A stretch of DNA of 64,000 nucleotides from Nilaparvata lugens (lineage: Eukaryota; Arthropoda; Insecta; Hemiptera; Delphacidae): contig NC_052509.1 of the NCBI RefSeq assembly GCF_014356525.2, forward strand, positions 33,771,584 through 33,835,583. Reading direction: 5' to 3'. Positions within the stretch are counted from its first letter, which is position 1; each line of letters opens with the position of its first letter. This document shows positions 47,312-57,933 of the stretch, piece by piece. Below the pieces are notes generated by a model, which saw only the letters and a program-made list of their open reading frames with translations, did no database searches and was not told the origin of the DNA. The position numbers were made by a program, and so were the translations under genes.

Positions 47312-47490
47312 TTGTCAGTTTGGTGTAAGGGTAAGCATTCCTGACTGGCAATTGGGAGGTACCGGGTTCGATTCCCGGGCTGGCAAATAATTTCCATCTA
47401 GCTGTTAACCCTGTTGTCAATGTCTGCAGTAGCAGAAGTCTTCGGGGTGATTTTCAGCATTTATTTAGGATTCTCGTTAAATAATAATTA
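47312..47490 (+). mobile_element. tRNA-derived SINE
   Basis: A tRNA-like head contains a polymerase III A box TGGTGTAAGGG (about 47320) and a B box GGTTCGATTCCC (about 47364). The outer ends TTGTCAG and CTGGCAA pair as an acceptor-like stem. A clean anticodon arm cannot be drawn and a non-tRNA body follows (to about 47490), so it is a SINE rather than a tRNA gene. It depends on a LINE for mobility. Confidence 0.65.
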
Positions 47491-48022
47491 TATTAAAAAA
47501 ATACTACAAAAGCATTAAATTTCCCGCTCTTAAAATGTATAACTCGAAACAGTAAAGAACTATCGGTACTAATTTTTCGGAAACAAATCGATACTAATCA
47601 TTTATAACATGCATTAATCATAGACATCAATGTGAAACATTTGAAAAGATTATCAATTTGACGATTCAGGTATTGTAACTTGACTCCCCAAGGAGGTATT
47701 TCACTCACTCAAAACTGACAAACTAACAACAATAATCTTACAAAATACCTATAAATTCCTATCCTTTTCCTATTTAGAATACTTTTCAGTCATCACTAAC
47801 AGTCAGAGTACTATTACCTTACAATAGTTGTAAGACACTCAAAAACATTCGGGAACTTAATAATAGCATGAAAGAGCTATTTATTACCGTATATATTTTC
47901 CCGATATAATAAAAAAATCTCTATTGTTATACCACAAGACGTCAGTGATGATAATAACACCCTTGTAGTTGATTAGAATAGAATGAAACATGCTCAATAT
48001 TCTAAGTGAAGTTTATAACAAA
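47491..48022. other. No gene seen
   Basis: No supported feature. Confidence 0.35.
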
Positions 48023-48248
48023 CTAGCAGGTAACCTGTACTCCGGAAGGGTCTGTTCGAAGCCCAAATAGATTGAATTCGGTTTTATAGTCAAGAAGTCA
48101 AGTCAATTTAGCCATGAAAAGGGGGTTTTTAGAAGAAAAAACCCGATCATTGTGCCAAAAGTTATGAGTGTTTGAAATTTTTATCCTTGAGGTGTCCTTA
48201 TGCGCGCCTCTCGACGAGGAAATACTAATTATATAAATAATTAATAGA
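48023..48248 (-). mobile_element. Short non-autonomous Helitron, family 2
   Basis: On the minus strand it starts A|TCTATTAATTATT and ends GGTTACCTGCTAG|T. The 3' terminal 30 bases match the copies at 8280 and 60097 (ACCCTTCCGGAGTACAGG against ACCCTTGCGGAGCACGCG). The 226-bp length is similar to those copies. The interior differs, so the family is defined mainly by its ends. Confidence 0.62.
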
Positions 48249-48274
48249 TGCACCTAATAAATTAGGTGCATCTA
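48245..48274. repeat. Perfect 13-bp-stem hairpin
   Basis: TAGATGCACCTAA, a TAAA loop, then TTAGGTGCATCTA. It lies exactly at the junction between the Helitron and the jockey fragment, so it may be an insertion or repair footprint. Confidence 0.75.
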
Positions 48275-48275
48275 A

Positions 48276-48705
48276 CAAGTTGAAATGGAAAGAGCATATC
48301 AAGATGAAAAGGAGCGAGCTCAAATACAGTAAAATCTATTGGCTGTTGGGCCGACAATCACAACTGTCATTGGACAACAAAATATTGACTTACAAATTCT
48401 AAAACTTGTCTGGACGTATGGAATTCAGCTTTGGTGCTGCTCTAGAACATCTAACATCAATCAGAATCAAACATTTCAAAACAAAGTACTGCGGAACATG
48501 GTGAATGCGCCCTGGTACATAAGGAACAGCGATTTGCACCGAGATCTCACATCCCCTATGTGACCAGTGAAATAAGACGATTGGCAGGGCAGCCCATCAT
48601 GAGTCACGTCTTCATCAACACGACAACAAACACCGATTCATCCAAGACAGCACTGAACTCACAAGGAGGTTGAAGAGAACAAAGCCCTTCGAGTTGGTGT
48701 AGTGC
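48276..48705 (+). pseudogene. jockey-type reverse transcriptase C-terminal relic
   Basis: Three reading frames in succession give LKWKEHIKMKRSELKY, WLLGRQSQLSLDNKILTYK, then LVWTYGIQLWCCSRTSNIN, FQNKVLRNMVNAPWYIRN and SDLHRDLTSP, then VTSEIRRLAGQP, and finally RLKRTKPFELV before a stop. This is the thumb and C-terminal region of jockey-clade RTs, in order and complete to the end. Frame changes occur near 48398, 48560 and 48670, so the copy is dead. It is 5'-truncated, as is usual for LINE insertions. The RT clade differs from that of the element at 15-21.7 kb. Confidence 0.88.
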
Positions 48706-49077
48706 TAGTGAAGTGAAAGAGTATATTAGATAGAAGTGTAGCGAAATAATTTAAATTAGAGAAATTATAGATTAGAACTTGAAGACTTCAGCAATAAAAA
48801 TTAATATTTTAGGATAAGAAATAAGAGAACAAAATTAATGGTTAGTCCTAGTGACTAGTTTTAATAGAAACAAAATTAACAAGTGATTCTGATAGAAGAT
48901 TATCTTACTAGTAGGTCTGTGAACAGTAGACCTCACGCAGTATACTCATCCACAAGTACCTGATTGAAACTATAGACCTTATAGAAATACAACAATAGAC
49001 TGGCTTCTTTACACATCAGTTTAGTCACTCTTGTCAGCTGATGAATAATAATTCTATAGTCTGATTGTACTTTCCTT

Positions 49078-49195
49078 GCCCTATTACCATAGGTAAGAAA
49101 AGTATTGCTTTCCGAAAAAAATTAAGGTACCCCAATTTCCAAATTTCTATACTTTTCAAGGTCCCTGAGTCCAAAAAAGTGGTTTTTTGGTATTG

Positions 49196-49280
<85 letters not shown>

Positions 49281-49620
49281 AGTGTATGTGCGTCTGTGTA
49301 CACGATATCTCATCTCCCAATTAACGGAATGACTTGAAATTTGGAACTTAAGGTCCTTACAATATAAGGATCCTACACGAACAATTTCGATCTGATGCAA
49401 TTCAAGATGGCGGATAAAATGGTGAATATGTTGTAAAAAACAAATTTTGATATCACTTATCAATTTTTTCCTATTGAACGTCAAACTTTGCCAAATTTTC
49501 TCCAAGTTCATCGGATTTAAAGTCATTTTATAGTTGGAAAATTGGAATTTGGCGGTACGGCGCCAAATGTCCAAATCTTTCTGAACAATTTGGTACCATT
49601 TTCATGACTATTGGTTGGAA
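49078..49620 (+). repeat. Dispersed repeat containing a (GT)n tract
   Basis: A (GT)n tract of about 40 units lies at 49197-49277. It is followed by blocks such as TTAACGGAATGACTTGAAAT, AAGGATCC and CAAGATGGCGG, which look like a high-copy repeat I associate with planthopper genomes (memory, not verified). The (HT)n and (CV)n ORFs here are artefacts of the tract. Confidence 0.6.
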
Positions 49621-50125
49621 AATAGCGTCCGAAACACGCTAGAACGAAGTGCCTGTTTCAGCCCTTTTTCCGAATTATCATTGCTCTTAACTATCATAAA
49701 TAACGCTTTCCGGAATTCAGCGCGAGAAAACCAGAAGAAATCTGGGCGCCCAGACAAGCTGTTATATATTCTTCGCATCCTATTTTAGTGCATAAGTTGC
49801 ATTCGATGAGGCATGCAATTTATAGTCTACACAGCTGCTGATTTTTTACCAATGTACATTGAGATATTGAATTGCACTCGTCATGGCATGCGATTTATAA
49901 TCCACACGATAGCTGATTTATGATGAATAAATAGTCTGATTTTTACTCTAATATTGGCGTATGAAAAAGGAGGCTCTTTTTTCCTTTTATATTATCCTTG
50001 AAAAGCAAAATTTCCAAAAACCATGTATATACGTCGATGCGCAATTTAAATACCTGTCAAATTTCGACCTGTCAAATTTCATGAAAATCAATTACCACGT
50101 TTTGCCGTAAATGCGCAACATTTAA

Positions 50126-51227
50126 ACATGTAAACATTTAAACATTTAAACATTCAAACATTTAAACATTTAAACATTTAAACATTTAAACATTTAAACA
50201 TTTAACATTTAAACATTTAAACATTTAAACATTTAAACATTTAACATTAAACATTTAAACATTTAAACATTTAAACATTTAAACATTTAAACATTTAAAC
50301 ATTTAAACATTTAACATTTAAACATTTAAACATTAAACATTTAAACATTTAAACATTTAAACATTTAAACATTTAAACATTTAAACATTAAACATTTAAA
50401 CATTTAAACATTTAAACATTTAAACATTTAAACATTAAACATTTAAACATTTAAACATTTAAACATTTAAACATTTAAACATTTAAACATTTAAACATTT
50501 AAACATTTAAACATTTAAACATTTAAACATTTAAACATTTAAACATTTAAACATTTAACATTTAAACATTTAAACATTTAAACATTTAAACATTTAAACA
50601 TTTAAACATTTAAACTTTAAACATTTAAACATTTAAAACATTTAACATTTAAACATTTAAACATTTAAACATTTAAACATTTAAACATTTAAACATTTAA
50701 ACATTTAAACATTTAAACATTTAAACATTTAAACATTTAAACATTTAAACATTTAACATTTAAACATTTAAACATTTAAACATTAAACATTTAAACATTT
50801 AAACATTTAAACATTTAAACATTTAAACATTTAAACATTTAAACATTTAACATTTAAACATTTAAACATTTAAACATTTAAAATTTAAACATTTAAACAT
50901 TTAAACATTTAAACATTAAACATTTAAACATTTAAACATTAAACATTTAAACATTTAAACATTTAAACATTTAAACATTTAAACATTTAACATTTAAACA
51001 TTTAAACATTTAAACATTTAAACATTTAAACATTTAAACATTTAAACATTTAACATTTAAACATTTAAACATTTAAACATTTAAACATTTAAACATTTAA
51101 ACATTTAAACATTTAAACATTTAAACATTTAAACATTTAAACATTTAAACATTTAAACATTTAAACATTTAAACATTTAAACATTTAAACATTTAAACAT
51201 TTAAACATTTAAACATTTAAACATTTC
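50126..51227 (+). repeat. 1.1-kb tandem array of an 8-bp unit (CATTTAAA)n
   Basis: About 135 head-to-tail units of AAACATTT run with scattered 7-bp units (one A or T lost) and rare substitutions (CATTCAAA near 50150, AACTTTAA near 50610). The left flank is unrelated sequence. The right flank (CCGGCTACGATTTTTTCATC) is the inner part of the family R repeat. No spacers of unique sequence are present, so it is not a CRISPR array. Confidence 0.97.
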
Positions 51228-51526
51228 CGGCTACGATTTTTTCATCTTTTTGGCCTTATAACTTTTAAACGGTTGATTGAAAAAAACCGTGCTAATCATG
51301 AGCTCATAGAACATTATAAAAAAATTATAACTCATAAGTCCTACTAATTGAAGATGGAGAACTCCAAATAATTTCATTCTATTGGAAATTTCATAATCTG
51401 AAAGAAAAACACGAGTGATTTTTTTTATCCGATGGTTGGATTTGGCGGAAATAGCTGGAAAATTAAATGAATAGAAAATACCAGGTTTTGGGGCATTCTG
51501 TATTTAGCGCAAGGAAGTTTTGAAAG

Positions 51527-52663
51527 TAGGGATGTCAATCCCGGGATCCCGGGATCCCGAATCCCGGGATCCCGGTCCATTTTTGATACCTAACAATCCC
51601 GGGATTGTAAACCTGAAATTTAGAATCATATTTTTCCAAAAACAATTCAATATGGAATTTATTTACGGTGATGGATATAAGTTTTTATAACTAATTTATT
51701 GTTCTAAGTGTTTGACCAATTTATTCTACAGGCACAGCCTACAGTTGCATATACATAATATTGATTGTATACTGTACTCTGTACTGGCATAATAGAATTC
51801 GCATTATCAGTTCGCAAAATTGGCAGAATGGTTGTTGATTGGTTGTTATGTCTCTACACTCTTGTTTCTGTTTACACAGCACCACAATTACCAGTCTAGA
51901 CGGCGCAATATTTGCAATAGTGCTGATGGCATTTCCTTGGAATGCATTCCGAACTTTGAAAAGACTTCAGAAATCAGAAATTAAAAAGCACTAACGATTC
52001 ACTCTCTGCCTAATTATTCCTCTTCTCTTCTCTTCCTCTATCATAAGTAGAATATCTAGTTGAAGTAAATATTATAGTTGGCTCTACGAAATTTCATTTA
52101 GTAGTGTAGTGGTTCTGCTTTCGCGTTGTTTGGTCGGTATGGCGTTACGGTCTTACAATAAAAAGTATTCTATTTTATTATTAATACATTATTAATTCAA
52201 GTGATATCAATTCACTTCACAGTATTTGACGTAATTAAATTGTGAGCTCTATCCCGTCCTGATGTAGGATAGAAATGCTTTTGTTCTACATAAAAAAGAC
52301 TCTGATGAGTTATCTTGCTTTCCTCAGTTCTCACTATCATCTAGGATACAGCAAATCTAAGGTAGGACATGAAATAAAACAGTTACTCCTAATCTTGAAA
52401 ACATTCAAAGGAATATAATGTTCAATTTTAATATTATTCCCAAGTTTTTTTTTTTCATTTTAATAATAGCCTCTCCCTCTTTAATGGGCCCTTTTTCATC
52501 TCCACACCCTGTTACTGAACATGTAATTGAGGAGGAACAATTGGTTAAAAATGCATATAACTGATTTTTGCCAATCCCGGGATCAGTCCCGGGATCCCGG
52601 GATTGATATTGGATAATCCCGAAATACCGGGATTGGAAATCAGTCCCGGGATTAACATCCCTA
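51527..52663. mobile_element. hAT element with exact 8-bp target duplication
   Basis: The terminal repeats TAGGGATGTCAATCCCGGG and, inverted at the right, TAGGGATGTTAATCCCGGG are flanked by TTTGAAAG at 51519-51526 and TTTGAAAG at 52664-52671. An 8-bp duplication is diagnostic of hAT. The subterminal regions are packed with CCCGGGAT motifs on both sides. The interior (1137 bp total) has no transposase-like frame, so it is non-autonomous. Confidence 0.92.
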
Positions 52664-52919
52664 TTTGAAAGTGATACATTTTTTGAACTTCTTTTAGGTG
52701 TCCAAACAATATATCGAAAAATCATAAATTATAATATTTTTTGCAATAACCATTGTATGTAATGACTAGACTATTCATTGGAAGATTGGACATGTTGAAA
52801 GTGTTATGTAAAGTAACAAATGTAATAATTCACAATAAAAACGATTTGATTAGTCTTTTATCTTACGTAAACCTTGTACCACAAATTTAAATAATTCGTT
52901 TCAATTAGAAAAATTATAA

Positions 52920-53107
52920 TTGATTGATATGAATGAAAATACGTTTATAACCGTCCTCGGTAAATTAAGAATTGTTATGCAAAATTTCAGTAATCAGTTA
53001 AGTTGTTAATCAGTTCAGTAGTTCGTAATAATGCGTCAATCGTGTGCCTATCCTATACAAGTATAAGGCAATAACTTTTCTTTATTATATTATAAAGATT
53101 ATATAGA
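52920..53107 (-). mobile_element. Decayed Helitron family 2 copy
   Basis: The minus-strand 5' end TCTATATAATCTTTATAATA and the interior blocks (CTATCC, GACGCAT, ACTGAACTGATTAA, ACCGAGGACGGTTATA) match the copy at 60097-60318. The CTAG end is missing. Confidence 0.5.
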
Positions 53108-53847
53108 CTGAATGAAAAATTCCAATATAATTTGACATAAAAGAAGATGAATTTTGCTTCCTGAGATTCATTACTTATTTAGTCAGTGTTCTAGTCTTCT
53201 TTGACTAAAGTCTGAGATATATTACTTTTAACATGAAGAGGAGAAACTCATTTCTCCCTCCACAGTTTGTAGCGTAGACACAGACAGACATCCTGCACAC
53301 AATTGGATGCGCCGTGTCATTTTGCTTCATGCTCTTGTGATGAAAACAATATTATACCTGCTGACCAGTATATGACTGGTCAGTATATGACCAGTGCCAG
53401 CAATAGCTGAAGGGGAGTGTTGGTGCGTCGCGTTGCAAAGCTCTCTCATACAGACACAAAAGAAGGAGAATGCTGCTAGGTAGTGGGAGTGATTAGTGGA
53501 GGATAGAGCAACGGACCTCTCAGTCTTCGAGAAAGAGCCGTGTTAAAAGTAATTTCTCTCCCACTTTAGTTTTGATAGTTTTGAATAAATCTAGTTGGAT
53601 AAAATTTGAATGAAGCATAAACAAAAACTAAGTGATTCGACTCAATTTCAAAATGATTACTCCTAGTTTGTCAGTGCGAATAAAGTTGATTTATTGAGGA
53701 GTCTATTGATAGAGCTTGAGAACTTGATCTTCAATCATGAAGGTAGGGGTATTCCAAAAAATGGAATAGGATCCTCTCATATAATATAAATATGGGGAAT
53801 CCATGAATTAGGATTCCAGAAAATGAATTATTACCATTTTGGAGTGA
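53108..53847. other. No gene seen
   Basis: A palindromic duplication GACCAGTATATGACTGGTCA at about 53359-53394 repeats with a shift. No coding evidence. Confidence 0.35.
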
Positions 53848-54100
53848 TCCGTGGTCTAGTGGATAGAGTGCTTGCGTAGCAGCATAGAGATCCCGGGTTC
53901 AAACCCTCTCACAACCAAAAGTTGTTTAACCAGATCACTCCCGTGTTATCGGATGGGCACGGTAAACTGTCGGTCCCGGCTGAAGTATGACAGTCGTAAG
54001 GCCCATTGACGGCTTAAATTATATATTCAGGCGGTGGGACCTTCCCGCAAGGGACTCCCCACCAACAATAGCCATACGAATTTACTTTTACTTTTACCAT
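53848..54100 (+). mobile_element. tRNA-derived SINE with conserved tail
   Basis: The A box TGGTCTAGTGGATAGAG (about 53853) and B box GGGTTCAAACCC (about 53895) make a tRNA-like head. The body includes CGGATGGGCACGGTAAAC and GTCGGTCCCGGCTG, followed by a tail with CCTTCCCGCAAGGGACTCC and AGCCATACGAATTTAC, then TTTTAC repeats. Such bodies occur in several invertebrate SINE families. The tail is probably shared with the partner LINE. A clean target duplication was not resolved. Confidence 0.75.
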
Positions 54101-54578
54101 CTCAAGGTTTTCTGGATTTACCGATAAACAGTAGACTATAGGCAACAATATTTTTACAATACTAGTCATTATTATAGGGCGTTTTCACAAATCAATACAG
54201 GTTTTAAATTTTTTTTGAAAAGGGTGATTAAGTTTAAAAAACTTATGCTTTTCTACACTGTATTTGGAACTTATTTTATCCTTCTTTGAAAGAAATCGCT
54301 CCTGTGTTTCAGGAAAAAAATTAATTTGATTCAATTGTGAGCAGGTTGTGGTTGTAATGGTTGTTTGTAAATGGATTTTAGTGGAATTTTTGTTCCACTC
54401 GAATATATCCTACAGGAACTTGAACTACAGATACAGATACATACAATATATAAATACAGATATTCAACTGCTCTAAGCTATGTGAGTTGTAGGCCTACGA
54501 GGATGAGTTGTACAGAAGGAGATGTACTATTACAGTACAGAACAAAATTATCATGTCTATCACAGTGGGACTGATAAA
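54101..54578. other. No gene seen
   Basis: No supported feature. Ends in the CTGATAAA target site of the hAT element. Confidence 0.35.
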
Positions 54579-55602
54579 CAGTGGTGGCTCGTGGATTTCA
54601 AACTAAGGGAAGCCTAAAGACCATAATGCTCCAAAAATAAGATATTTCCCTACAATAGGCTATTTATAATGAACACATCATTCAAAATTGAAACTTCAAC
54701 AATAATTCCAAATAGAGCATATGTAATTGAGTTTTCAGGCTACTCACATAATTTATGAAGAATCCTATTTTTGGTCACTTTCTTTCCACTTACTAAATTG
54801 AAACATAATTAAACTTTTCACTTTCAACTCACGTCACTAAAAGCATTTATACACTCTGACAAATAACTTTCATAAGGACACGAGCGATACAGCAGTAAAA
54901 CTGAACACATAACCTCTTCAACAAAGCAGCATACCAAAGAGAAAATGAAACTAAATATTTCTATTAAAAATTATTGATAATATTCTCATTTATCCCATAT
55001 TTTCATTTATTGTATACTTTTGTAGTTATCCCATTTTCATTTATATAAATATTAATATTCTATTATTCTCTGGTGCAAAACGAACTGAGGTGCTGAGGTC
55101 TGCCTTCTTCTTCATCTTAGTTTATGACGGACTCAGATTCCAGCCGGGCTTCCTCTAGAACTGTATGTTGTGTCTGCCTATATTCTATTATATATACATG
55201 TGTTGTCATGGCAACCGCATTTTTCACTGTACTATTCTATTCCTGTCAGACTCAGCGTTCAATCAGGCTTCCTTTGGCCATCTATATGCCTTCTTTGCTA
55301 TGCGTTCTACTAAGAGATGTATATCATCGTATAATCGTATCATGTATAATCATTGTATATACCATCACGCTTCCCGCCATCATTTAAAGCTTGTTTTCTA
55401 CATTCTCTCATTAATGATATGTTATGAAATCTTCTCAATACCAATAAATTATTCATTAATAATTAATATTCCAAATTTGAGAATCAACAATATCAGCTGA
55501 ATAATAGGCCAGTAGGCCTAACAACAATAAAATATTAGGAAAATACGAGCAAATATCGGAGGAAGCCCGGCTTCCCTTGCTTCCTCTGGCGGGCCACCAC
55601 TG
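54579..55602. mobile_element. hAT element with exact 8-bp target duplication
   Basis: The ends CAGTGGTGGCTCG and, inverted at the right, CAGTGGTGGCCCG are flanked by CTGATAAA at 54571-54578 and 55603-55610. The AAGGGAAGCC block near the left end recurs inverted near the right end. At 1024 bp it lacks a recognisable transposase. The overlapping ORFs at 55124-55500 are hydrophobic and unrecognised. Confidence 0.9.
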
Positions 55603-55682
55603 CTGATAAACTTAAGTTATTGGATAGGGGTTTAATGGTAAGTTTTGGGAAAATATGAAATATTATGCATTTGATGCACTAT

Positions 55683-56769
55683 TGCCCGGTTGCAGAGTCG
55701 CTACATAAAGTCACCCATAGTTAACAGAACCATTAGTTAACAACTCGCCCATAAATAGATGTTCGTTGCAGAGTCGTTTGCCAGACCCCTGTTAGCTATG
55801 GCTCTGATAAGGCACACACATAAGTCACACTACTGTTCATACCACTTTTTGCGTGGTATGCTTCTATTCAACTAATGTATTGGCAACGGAGAGAGAATCA
55901 TCACTGTGAACAGTTCTTCCAAACCTCCAGTCGGATGACGTCACAACATGGCGCTTGTTTATCATAACACTGCTGTCTGCTTATTTGTGTTGTTTATGTT
56001 TGGAGGTTACGAATGAAGATCTCAGACTAATTTGTAATTATTTCAGTTGGTTTGATTTTTGATAGCTAAATGAATGAATCAAGTAAAAAAAAATTAGAGG
56101 TAGAATTAAAATAAGTGACTGGTGTATTTATTATTGTATAATATTAGTTTAAAAAAATATTTTACCAGAATTATTTCATTGCCTTCTGGCATTTTGATAT
56201 ATCTTGGAAGCAAAACAGCCAGTTTACAAGATATATTTCTTATGACTCTGCATACGGTGCTTTTTATTAAAATTAATAATAATTGATTATTCAAATTCAT
56301 TAAATTATTCAATTTATCAAAAATTGCATTACATTTTCGTTCAAGCTACTCTGATAGTCAATGATATTTTATCCAGTTTATTTACACTTTATCTACAGAT
56401 GCAAATAGTTGACGTTATTATTATAATGTAATCATCAACACTATTATGTATGATCATTTTCGTTTGTCTTTTAGAACATGCAAACAAGTCAACCTTAAAA
56501 TACACTTGGCGCGAATGTATAGTGGATTTATAAGCACGACTTTGGGTATTTAAATAAAGAGCACTTTTAGTTATTGGTGGCCTCAGATGACGTCATCTGC
56601 TTGTGGGTTTTTCGTCTCTGCAACGGAAAAACCTATTTGTTGGCGTGCTGTTACCTATCCGCAGAGCAATAGCTAACAGAACGTCTCTGCAACAAAATTG
56701 GCCTGTTAAATAGTTAAGTCCGCGCTGTTAACTATGAGCAACGTTATTTGTCGTCTCTGCAACCGGGCA
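55683..56769 (+). mobile_element. PIF/Harbinger deletion derivative, copy 1
   Basis: The terminal repeats TGCCCGGTTGCAGAGTCG and, inverted, TGCCCGGTTGCAGAGACG extend to a shared CATAGTTAACAG. The minus-strand segment 56106-56312 encodes STVCRVIRNISCKLA then LLPRYIKMPEG. This resembles the N-terminal part of the HARBI1-type nuclease, upstream of its catalytic domain, which is absent. The copy is therefore a 1.1-kb non-autonomous derivative. The interior includes CAGATGACGTCATCTG-like palindromes. TWA target duplications are expected but were not cleanly resolved. Confidence 0.78.
56106..56312 (-). pseudogene. Harbinger nuclease fragment in copy 1
   Basis: A 68-codon frame with SKSTVCRV-like and PRYIKMP motifs, as found in the helix-turn-helix-like region of Harbinger transposases. 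No DDE residues are included, so it cannot be catalytic. The matching fragment in copy 2 is at 57300-57425 on the plus strand. Confidence 0.6.
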
Positions 56770-56815
56770 ATGTGCTACTCAGAAACGTTGAAAATTATTG
56801 TATAGCAATGAAACT

Positions 56816-57933
56816 TGACCGGTTGCAGAGTCGACAAATAACGTCGCCCATAGTTAACAGCGTGGACTTAACTATTTAACAGGCCAATTTCGTTGCAGAG
56901 ACGTTCTGTTAGCTATTGCTCTGCCAATAGGTAACAGCGCGCCAACAAACAGGTTTTTCCGTTGCAGAGACGAAAACCCTACAGGCAGATGACGTCATCT
57001 GAGGCTACCAATAACTAAATCTGCTCTTAATTTAAATGCCCAAAATCTTGCTTATAAATCCACAATACATTCGCGCCAAGTGTATTTTAAGGTTGACTTG
57101 TTTGCATGTTCTAAAAGACAAACGAAAATGATCATACATGATAGTGTTGATGATTACATTATAATAACGTTAACTATTACAAACTGTAGACAAAGTGTAA
57201 ATAAGCTGAATAAAATAAAATATCATTGACTATTTGAGTAGCTTGGACGAAGATATAATACAATTTTCAATATTTATTTAAAATAATAAATTATTATCAA
57301 TTTCAATAGTAAGCACCGTATGCAGAGTCATTAAAAATATATCTTGTAAACTGGCTACTTTGCTTCCAAGATATATCAAAATGCCAGAAAGCAATGAAAT
57401 AATCCTGGTCAAAAAATTTTTTTTTATTAATATTATACTATAATAGATACACCAATCACTTATTCTACTTCTACCTATAATTTTATTTTACTTAATTCAT
57501 TCATTTAGCTATCAAAAAATCAAACTGAAATAAAATTAAACTGAAATTAATTACAAATTAGTCTGCAGTTTGCTAACTACCTTATAAGACTTTTACGATC
57601 TTGTTTCGTAACCTCCAAGCATAAACAATACAATAAGCAGACAACAGTTTTGTGATAAACAAGCGCCATGTTATGACGTCATCCGACTGGAGGTTTGGAA
57701 GAACTGTTCACAGTGATTCTCTCTCTGTTGCCAATACAATTAGTTGAATAAAAGCATAACACACAAAAAGTGGTATGAGCAGCAGTGTGACTTATGTGTG
57801 TGCCTTATCAGAGCCATAGCTAACAGGGGTCTGGCAAACGACTCTGCAACGAACATCTATTTATGGGCGAGTTGTTAACAATATTGCTCTGTTAACTATG
57901 GGTGACTTTTTGTAGCGACTCTGCAACCGGGCA
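56816..57933 (-). mobile_element. PIF/Harbinger deletion derivative, copy 2 (inverted)
   Basis: It is an inverted near-copy of 55683-56769, separated from it by 46 bp. The inner end reads TGACCGGTTGCAGAGTCG (one change against copy 1) and the outer end TGCCCGGTTGCAGAGTCG. Internal blocks (GTTCTTCCAAACCTCCAGTC, GATGACGTCA, GCTATGGCTCTGATAAGGC) match copy 1 with scattered differences. The two copies together make a 2.2-kb palindrome. Confidence 0.8.
57300..57425 (+). pseudogene. Harbinger nuclease fragment in copy 2
   Basis: The plus-strand frame reads VSTVCRVIKNISCKLA then LLPRYIKMPES and NEIILV. It is nearly the same protein fragment as in copy 1, with a few substitutions, and has no catalytic domain. 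Confidence 0.6.

Noticed and set aside
47312..47385. tRNA gene
   Set aside because: A and B boxes fit, but the anticodon arm does not fold cleanly and a SINE-like body follows.
49034..49574. HT-repeat proteins on the minus strand
   Set aside because: Products of the GT dinucleotide tract.
50126..51227. CRISPR array
   Set aside because: Units are 8 bp without spacers, in a eukaryotic setting.
53848..53915. tRNA gene
   Set aside because: It is the head of a longer SINE with a conserved body and tail.
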